From assembly GCF_030816475.1 (NCBI RefSeq), contig NZ_JAUSXF010000001.1, positions 868,001 to 932,000 of the forward strand: 64,000 nucleotides of DNA, given 5' to 3'. The position numbers and the translations under genes were made by a program. The stretch's first letter is position 1. Each line of letters starts with the position of its first letter. The stretch is from Arthrobacter pascens (GTDB lineage: Bacteria; Actinomycetota; Actinomycetes; Actinomycetales; Micrococcaceae). Positions 59,114 to 64,000 of the stretch are shown in pieces. A model generated the notes under the pieces. It ran no database searches and was not told the DNA's origin. It worked only from the letters and a program-made list of their open reading frames with translations.

Positions 59114-59941
59114 ATGGACTTCTTTGATTCCATCATGCTTCCATTCAGGTGGCTGGTGTCCGTCATCATGGTCGGATTCCATGACGGGCTCACGACTATT
59201 GGGATGCCACCGGCGGACGGCTGGACCTGGACGCTGGCCATCATCGGGCTGGTTCTGGTCATCCGCGCCGCACTGATTCCCGTGTACCTGAACCAGGTCA
59301 AAGCCCAGCGCCGGATGCGGCTCCTGCAGCCTGACCTGAAGAAGCTCCAGGACAAGTACAAGGGCAAAACAGACCAGCTCTCCCGCCAGGCCATGGCGCA
59401 GGAGCAGATGGACCTCTATAAGAAGCACGGAACCAACCCGTTCTCGGCCTGCCTGCCCCTGCTGATCCAGACGCCGTTCTTCTTCGCACTCTTCCAGGTG
59501 CTCTCGGGCATCTCCACCGCAAAGGACCAGGGGCAGGGCCTCGGCGCCATGAGCCACGAGCAGGTCAGGCAGTTCGACGCATCGAGCATTTTCGGTGCAC
59601 CGCTCTCCGCGACTCTCCTGCATGGCGGCGGCGGCAGCGGACAGGTGGCGGTCAACATCCTGTCGATCGTGATGATCCTTGCCATGACGGCGTCGCAGTT
59701 CATCACGCAGAAACAGATCCTCGCCAGGAACACGCCAGAGGATGCGACAGCCAGCCCATTCATGCGCCAGCAAAGGATGATGCTCTACGCGCTGCCGCTC
59801 GTGTTCGGTGTGGGTGGCATTAACTTCCCCATCGGTGTCCTCATCTACTGGACCACCACTAACCTCTGGACCATGGTCCAGCATTTCTTCGTCAATGACC
59901 GGCAGTCGCCTACCCAACCGCCCTTGGCAACGGCAGAATAG
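59114..59941 (+). CDS. yidC: YidC/Oxa1-family membrane protein insertase
   Basis: A 275-aa insertase with five hydrophobic segments and no large periplasmic domain, the Gram-positive form. The conserved cytoplasmic hairpin QVKAQRRMRLLQPDLKKLQDKYKGKTDQLSRQAMAQEQMDLYKKHGTNPFSACLPLLIQ is present, followed by TPFFFALFQVL and the C-terminal FPIGVLIYWTTTNLWTMVQHF. The hydrophilic-groove Arg lies in the first membrane segment (VIRAALIPVYL). It has an AAGGGGG site. It is not beside rnpA/rpmH here, so it is probably a second YidC copy of the genome rather than the housekeeping one. Confidence 0.92.
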   Translation: MDFFDSIMLPFRWLVSVIMVGFHDGLTTIGMPPADGWTWTLAIIGLVLVIRAALIPVYLNQVKAQRRMRLLQPDLKKLQDKYKGKTDQLSRQAMAQEQMDLYKKHGTNPFSACLPLLIQTPFFFALFQVLSGISTAKDQGQGLGAMSHEQVRQFDASSIFGAPLSATLLHGGGGSGQVAVNILSIVMILAMTASQFITQKQILARNTPEDATASPFMRQQRMMLYALPLVFGVGGINFPIGVLIYWTTTNLWTMVQHFFVNDRQSPTQPPLATAE

Positions 59942-59946
59942 GCCGC

Positions 59947-60504
59947 ATGGCCCAATTGACGTACACAGGCATCGTCTCGCTGGACGGATACACCGCGGAC
60001 AGGGAGGGCAACTTCAGCTGGAGCGCCCCGGACGAGGAGGTCCACGCGTTCGTCAATGATCTCGAGCGCAACGTCGGCACCTACCTTTTCGGGCGCCGGA
60101 TGTACGAGGTCATGTCCGTCTGGGAAACCATGGACACAGACAGCGAGCCCTCGGTGATCAAGGATTACGCCGGGATCTGGCAGGCTGCGGACAAGATTGT
60201 CTACTCCACCAGTCTCACCGAGGCGTCCACGGCCCGGACCAGGATCGAATCCACGTTCAGCCCCGAAGCCGTGCGCCAGCTGAAGGAAAGCAGCAGCCGC
60301 GAGATCGGCGTCGGCGGCGCCACCCTTGCCGCCTCTGCGCTCTCAGCCGGGCTCGTGGATGAATGCAGGCTCTTTATCAATCCCGTCGTGGTGGGAGGCG
60401 GCACGCCCTACCTGCCGGACGGATTCGGCCTGAGGCTGGAACTCCTTGAGGAACGCCGGTTCGGCAACGGCGTCGTCTACCTCCGTTACCGCGCCCTTCC
60501 GTGA
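59947..60504 (+). CDS. Dihydrofolate reductase-like family protein (RibD C-terminal type)
   Basis: A 185-aa protein with the RibD_C fold. TYTGIVSLDGYTADREGNFSWSAPDEEVHAFVNDLERNVGTYLFGRRMYEVMSVWE is the typical DHFR-like start with the glycine-rich NADPH site later (IGVGGATLAASAL). The end, DECRLFINPVVVGGGTPYLP, is the family signature. Most such actinobacterial proteins are called dihydrofolate reductase family and have no known substrate. It begins 5 bp after yidC. Confidence 0.87.
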   Translation: MAQLTYTGIVSLDGYTADREGNFSWSAPDEEVHAFVNDLERNVGTYLFGRRMYEVMSVWETMDTDSEPSVIKDYAGIWQAADKIVYSTSLTEASTARTRIESTFSPEAVRQLKESSSREIGVGGATLAASALSAGLVDECRLFINPVVVGGGTPYLPDGFGLRLELLEERRFGNGVVYLRYRALP

Positions 60505-60539
60505 ACCCCGCGGCCCACCGCGAGGGGCAGAATGTATCC

Positions 60540-61199
60540 ATGACCCGCATCGCAATCATCGGCGGCCACGGCAAAGTGGCCCTCCACCTGTCCGCCCTCC
60601 TGACAGACGAAGGCCACAGCGTCACGTCCTTCATCCGCAACCCGGAACATGCCGGCGACGTTGCGGCAACCGGTGCAACGCCGTCGGTATTGGATGTTGA
60701 AAACGCGACGACGGCGGAAATCGCCGACGCGCTCCGGGGCCACGACGCCGTGGTCTGGTCTGCAGGCGCAGGCGGCGGAAACCCGGAACGCACCTACGCC
60801 GTGGACAGGGACGCGGCAATCCGCTCGATGGACGCAGCGGCGGAGGCCGGCGTCGGGCGTTACATCATGGTCTCCTACCTGGGCGCCGGTCCGGACCACG
60901 GGGTGCCGGCGGACAACGGCTTTTTCCCCTATGCGGAGGCCAAGGCTGCCGCCGACGAATACCTGCGCGGCACGCAGCTTGCGTGGACCATCCTTGGCCC
61001 CGGATCGCTGACTGACAAGCCGGGAACCGGACGGATCGACGTCGATCCCGCACCAGGGCAGGGGAGCAGGGAGACATCGCGCAGCAACGCTGCGATTGTG
61101 GCGGCCGCTGTCCTCGACCTGCCGGAAACTGCCGGCCGGATCATCGAATTCCGAGACGGAACGCTCCCGGTGTCGGCCGCACTCCAGCCCGTGGCCTAG
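60540..61199 (+). CDS. NAD(P)-binding protein, NmrA/YwnB-like atypical SDR
   Basis: A 219-aa Rossmann-fold protein. RIAIIGGHGKVALHLSALLTDEGHSVTSFIRNP is the nucleotide-binding start, with the Asp in SVLDVEN and the catalytic-like Tyr/Lys in FFPYAEAKAAADEYL. ATG 60540 has GAGGGG upstream; the longer frame to 60501 lacks one. Such proteins are NAD(P)H-dependent reductases or redox sensors of unknown substrate. Confidence 0.87.
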   Translation: MTRIAIIGGHGKVALHLSALLTDEGHSVTSFIRNPEHAGDVAATGATPSVLDVENATTAEIADALRGHDAVVWSAGAGGGNPERTYAVDRDAAIRSMDAAAEAGVGRYIMVSYLGAGPDHGVPADNGFFPYAEAKAAADEYLRGTQLAWTILGPGSLTDKPGTGRIDVDPAPGQGSRETSRSNAAIVAAAVLDLPETAGRIIEFRDGTLPVSAALQPVA

Positions 61200-61211
61200 C
61201 AGTCGCAGGTC

Positions 61212-62414
61212 CTATCTTTCGGGCCTGGCGGCAGGCCCGCCGGAGGCGGGGGACTGCGGCGCCGGCTCCAGGTCGAGCGCGTTGGCCTCCACGTAGTCCA
61301 AAGCATGCCGGACAGCTCCGACCGTCACAATGGAGTCCCCAAGCGGCGATACAGTGACCCGCGGGACCGTGGCGGTGAAGCGCGGCAGCAGCGTGTTGAT
61401 TCCTGGCAGCAGCGCGCCAGCCGACTCGGCAACAGCGCCGCCAATCACCACCTGTTCGGGGTTGACCATGATGGCCACCGAGGCAATGATCCGCGCCAGC
61501 CGCTCCGAGAGCCGGTTCAGAACGGCGACGGCGGCAGCGTCACCTGCAGCGGCCGCGGCGAAGACCTCGCGCGCCTCCACCCGGGGCTTACCCCGTGGCC
61601 CGGAGAACCAGTCGCGGGCCAGCAGCGCGATTCCGGCCGAGCTGCCCACCCCCTCGACCATATCCAGGTAAGCCATCTCGCCCGCTGCTCCGCGATGACC
61701 GTGGAGCAGCCGCCCCGATTCGATGATCCCCGCGCCCATCCGCTCGCTGGCAAGGAGGACTACAAGGTCATCGACGCCGACCCCGGAGCCCCGCCACCGC
61801 TCTCCGAGTGCGGCGAGGTTGGCATCGTTCTCCAAGAGGACCGTCCACCCGTGCAGGTCCTTAAGGGCGGACCTGAGCCCGACGTCGAACAGCCGCCAGA
61901 AGTGCTGGCTCATCAGGATATTTCCGTCGCGGTCCACGGGGGCGGCCAGCCCGGCTGTGGCTCCCAGGACCCCCTCCGGACCGGTACCCGCTTCGGCCAG
62001 GGCGGCGCGGCAGGCCTCGTCAACAATCTCGATCCGCTCGGCCGAGGGAATTTCGGCACCCCGGAAACTGCGGCTCGCCTTCCCGACGATGGTTCCCCTC
62101 AGGTCCGCGACGGCCGCGGTGGTAGTGCCGGCTCCGATGTCGATGCCCAGCACAAAACCTGCCCGGGAATTCAGTTCAAAGCGGCGGGCAGGCCGGCCCT
62201 TCTGGGAAGCTCCTTCGCGGAAGGACTCCAGTTCACTGATCCATCCCCGGCGCAGCAGGTCCTCGCAGACGGCGATCACCGACGCGCGGGTCAGGCCCGT
62301 CCACGCCATCAGGTCAGTCCCCGTGGCAACATCCGTGGTGCGGAGGAACGCCAGGACAGCGTGCGCGTTCACCCGGCGGAGCAGTTGCGGGGTCGCCGCG
62401 CCGGCTTCCATCAT
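61212..62414 (-). CDS. ROK-family transcriptional repressor (NagC/XylR type)
   Basis: A 400-aa regulator. The N-terminal winged helix (VNAHAVLAFLRTTDVATGTDLMAWTGLTRASVIAVCEDLLRRGWI) is followed by the ROK sugar-kinase-like domain (LGIDIGAGTTTAAVADLRGTIVG, LENDANLAALGERW, VVIGGAVAE). The ROK zinc motif C-x-C-G-x2-G-C is absent; the region reads RGAAGEMAYLDM. Start ATG 62414 has an AAGGA site. It is divergent from the GH13 glucosidase, and a strong palindrome lies between them, so it probably represses that gene until an alpha-glucoside is present. Confidence 0.9.
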   Translation of the reverse strand: MMEAGAATPQLLRRVNAHAVLAFLRTTDVATGTDLMAWTGLTRASVIAVCEDLLRRGWISELESFREGASQKGRPARRFELNSRAGFVLGIDIGAGTTTAAVADLRGTIVGKASRSFRGAEIPSAERIEIVDEACRAALAEAGTGPEGVLGATAGLAAPVDRDGNILMSQHFWRLFDVGLRSALKDLHGWTVLLENDANLAALGERWRGSGVGVDDLVVLLASERMGAGIIESGRLLHGHRGAAGEMAYLDMVEGVGSSAGIALLARDWFSGPRGKPRVEAREVFAAAAAGDAAAVAVLNRLSERLARIIASVAIMVNPEQVVIGGAVAESAGALLPGINTLLPRFTATVPRVTVSPLGDSIVTVGAVRHALDYVEANALDLEPAPQSPASGGPAARPER

Positions 62415-62463
62415 GTGTCCTTGACCTCCAGATTGTCCTGTCCGATAATAATTCAGTGAGTAT

Positions 62464-62482
62464 ATTTAGATTCTATCTAAAT
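62464..62482. promoter_or_regulatory. ROK-repressor operator candidate, perfect 8-bp palindrome
   Basis: ATTTAGAT-TCT-ATCTAAAT is a perfect inverted repeat. A weaker outer pair, ATTCAG (62451-62456) and CTGAAT (62494-62499), is nearly concentric with it. It is the most AT-rich part of the gap between the divergent ROK and GH13 genes, and the length fits a dimeric NagC/XylR-type site. Confidence 0.7.
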
Positions 62483-62612
62483 GCCTGCACTATCTGAATA
62501 CCTGGAGAAACCGCACCCCTCAATGGGTGCCACGTGTACCGAACGCGTTGCTGGCCCAACAGCAGCCCTCGGAAAGCCAACAGACCACCCCGAGACCTCA
62601 AAGGATCATCCC

Positions 62613-64000
62613 TTGTCCACCACTGCCACATCGGCAACCCTGTCCGCTTCCGACCGCCTGGCCGATCCCAACTGGTGGCGCCAGGCCGCGGTCTACCAGA
62701 TCTACCCCCGCAGCTTCTCCGACTCCAATGGCGACGGGCTGGGTGATATCAAGGGCATCACGGCCAAGGTCCCGTACCTGAAATCGCTGGGGATCGACGC
62801 CGTCTGGCTGAGCCCGTTCTACCCCTCGGCCCTCGCTGACGGCGGCTACGACGTGGATGACTACCGCGACGTGGACCCTAAGCTGGGTACCCTGGCAGAC
62901 TTCGACGAGATGGCCGCCGCCATGCATGCCGCCGGGATCAAGCTGATCGCCGACATCGTCCCCAACCACTCCTCGGACCGGCACGCCTGGTTCCGGGAGG
63001 CCCTGGCGTCGCCGAAGGGCTCCGCTGCCCGGGACCGCTACATCTTCCGCGACGGCAAGGGCCAGGACGGCGAGCTCCCGCCGTCGGACTGGGATTCAGT
63101 GTTTGGCGGTCCCGCCTGGGAGCGCATCACCGAACCGGACGGAACGCCCGGCCAGTGGTATATGCATATCTTCGCGAAGGAGCAGCCGGACCTGAACTGG
63201 GCCAACCGTGAAGTCCGTGACGACTTCCTCAAGACCCTGCGCTTCTGGTCCGACCGCGGCGTTGACGGTTTCCGCGTGGACGTGGCTCATGCCCTGGCCA
63301 AGGACCTCAACGAGCCGCTCCTGTCCAAGTTGGAACTGAGCCGGGACGGACAACTCGTGGACGGGTTTGACGACGGCTCCCACCCGTTCTGGGACCGGGA
63401 CGAGGTCCATGAGATCTTCGCCGAGTGGCGCGCCGTCTTCAACGAGTACAACCCGCCGCGCACCGCCGTCGCCGAAGCCTGGGTACATCCCACCCGGCGG
63501 GCACGGTATGCGAGCCCCGGGGGCCTGGGCCAGGCATTCAACTTCGACCTCCTGCAGGCGGACTTCGACGCCGCGGAGTTCCACGAAATCATTGCCCGCA
63601 ACCTGGCGGAGGCCAAGGCAACGGGTGCGTCCTCCACCTGGGTCTTCTCCAACCACGACGTCGTCCGTCACGCCACCCGCTACGGCCTGCCGAAGACCTC
63701 CCAAGGCAATAAGCACGCCAAGGGCCAGGACGGCAAGGACTGGCTGCTGGCCGGCGGTCCGCGGGAAGAACTGGACGTGGAACTCGGCGAACGCCGCGCC
63801 CGCGCCGCCACCCTGCTGATGCTCGCGTTGCCCGGTTCGGCCTACCTGTACCAGGGCGAGGAACTGGGCCTGCAGGAAGTGGCTGAGATCCCGGAGGCCG
63901 AGCGCCAGGACCCGTCATTCTTCCGCAACAAAGGTGTCGAAGTGGGCCGGGACGGCTGCCGCGTGCCGCTGCCCTGGAAGGTTGAGGGAACCTCTTTCGG
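62613..64000 (+). CDS. GH13 alpha-glucosidase (oligo-1,6-glucosidase type), 3'-truncated by window edge
   Basis: An exo-acting alpha-glucosidase, with 462 codons in the window and no stop. The TTG start at 62613 has AAAGGA 8 bp before it and begins MSTTATSATLSASDRLADPNWW. GH13 motifs follow in order: YQIYPRSFSDSNGDGLGDIKGI, DIVPNHSS, GFRVDVAH with nucleophile Asp223, AVAEAW with acid/base Glu288, and FSNHD with Asp349. It cleaves alpha-1,6 or alpha-1,4-linked glucose from short oligosaccharides in the cytosol. Divergent from the ROK repressor, its likely regulator. Confidence 0.93.
   Translation, partial: MSTTATSATLSASDRLADPNWWRQAAVYQIYPRSFSDSNGDGLGDIKGITAKVPYLKSLGIDAVWLSPFYPSALADGGYDVDDYRDVDPKLGTLADFDEMAAAMHAAGIKLIADIVPNHSSDRHAWFREALASPKGSAARDRYIFRDGKGQDGELPPSDWDSVFGGPAWERITEPDGTPGQWYMHIFAKEQPDLNWANREVRDDFLKTLRFWSDRGVDGFRVDVAHALAKDLNEPLLSKLELSRDGQLVDGFDDGSHPFWDRDEVHEIFAEWRAVFNEYNPPRTAVAEAWVHPTRRARYASPGGLGQAFNFDLLQADFDAAEFHEIIARNLAEAKATGASSTWVFSNHDVVRHATRYGLPKTSQGNKHAKGQDGKDWLLAGGPREELDVELGERRARAATLLMLALPGSAYLYQGEELGLQEVAEIPEAERQDPSFFRNKGVEVGRDGCRVPLPWKVEGTSF

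Noticed and set aside
1..64000. Insertion sequences, prophage, integrases and CRISPR-Cas
   Set aside because: No transposase, recombinase, phage structural gene, Cas gene or repeat-spacer array was recognised anywhere in the window.

Overview
The window looks like chromosome of a high-GC Gram-positive actinobacterium. The best guess is an Arthrobacter/Pseudarthrobacter-type member of the Micrococcaceae. That guess is an inference from strong GC bias at third codon positions, frequent GTG/TTG starts, a FurA-KatA pair, YajQ next to tRNA-Tyr, an FprA-type ferredoxin reductase, sugar ABC importers without their own ATPase, and many ATGA/TGATG gene overlaps. No rRNA, CRISPR array, transposase, integrase or phage gene was seen. 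Genes are cut by both window edges: an aldehyde dehydrogenase at 1 and a GH13 glucosidase at 64000.

Layout. 1-2689: GABA/putrescine-type catabolism (aldehyde dehydrogenase, GabT). 2808-6523: a RarD-like exporter, a type IB topoisomerase and ferredoxin-NADP reductase. 6581-10142: a TetR regulator translationally coupled to a family 1 glycosyltransferase, with a palindrome over the regulator start, then an APC permease. 10162-19339: a carbohydrate locus with a GH36 alpha-galactosidase (apparent 3' frameshift), a LacI repressor, a binding protein with two permeases, and a GH3 glycosidase. It has a good sigma-70 promoter overlapped by a LacI-type palindrome, and its codon use differs from its flanks. 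19424-24824: a TetR regulator, a DUF2461 protein, a furA-katA operon with a Fur-like box, HtpX, YajQ and a small exported protein. 24986-28671: tRNA-Tyr, a LysM protein with a possibly sortase-like C-terminal domain, and a GH84 hexosaminidase.

28729-34565: thioesterase, thioredoxin, ABM monooxygenase, acyl-CoA synthetase, an AbiEi/DUF559-type putative nuclease, and a multicopper oxidase. Three 61-bp palindromic repeats lie here, two of them bracketing the putative nuclease. 34549-37931: a small membrane protein and a NarL-type two-component pair. 37969-42701: a DNA glycosylase-like protein, two VOC proteins and the transsulfuration pair Cbs-MetB. 42698-48262: two related GT87 membrane glycosyltransferases separated by an HxlR regulator and an MFS transporter, then an SDR. 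48340-52894 (minus strand): a YgiB-like protein, a YgiC-like ATP-grasp ligase, an APC permease and an acyl-CoA dehydrogenase. 53067-58873: a MOSC protein, a DEAD-box helicase with a long leader, a LysM protein, tRNA-Thr and tRNA-Met, an LD-carboxypeptidase-like protein and a small membrane protein. 59114-64000: a YidC-type insertase, two small enzymes, and a ROK repressor divergent from a GH13 glucosidase with an excellent palindromic operator between them.

Most of this is ordinary actinobacterial chromosome. The least explained items are the 61-bp palindromes around the putative nuclease, the LysM/sortase-like protein, the YgiBC-like operon with a dedicated permease, and the regulatory architecture of the sugar locus. 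All functional assignments rest on reading motifs by eye, without database searches.
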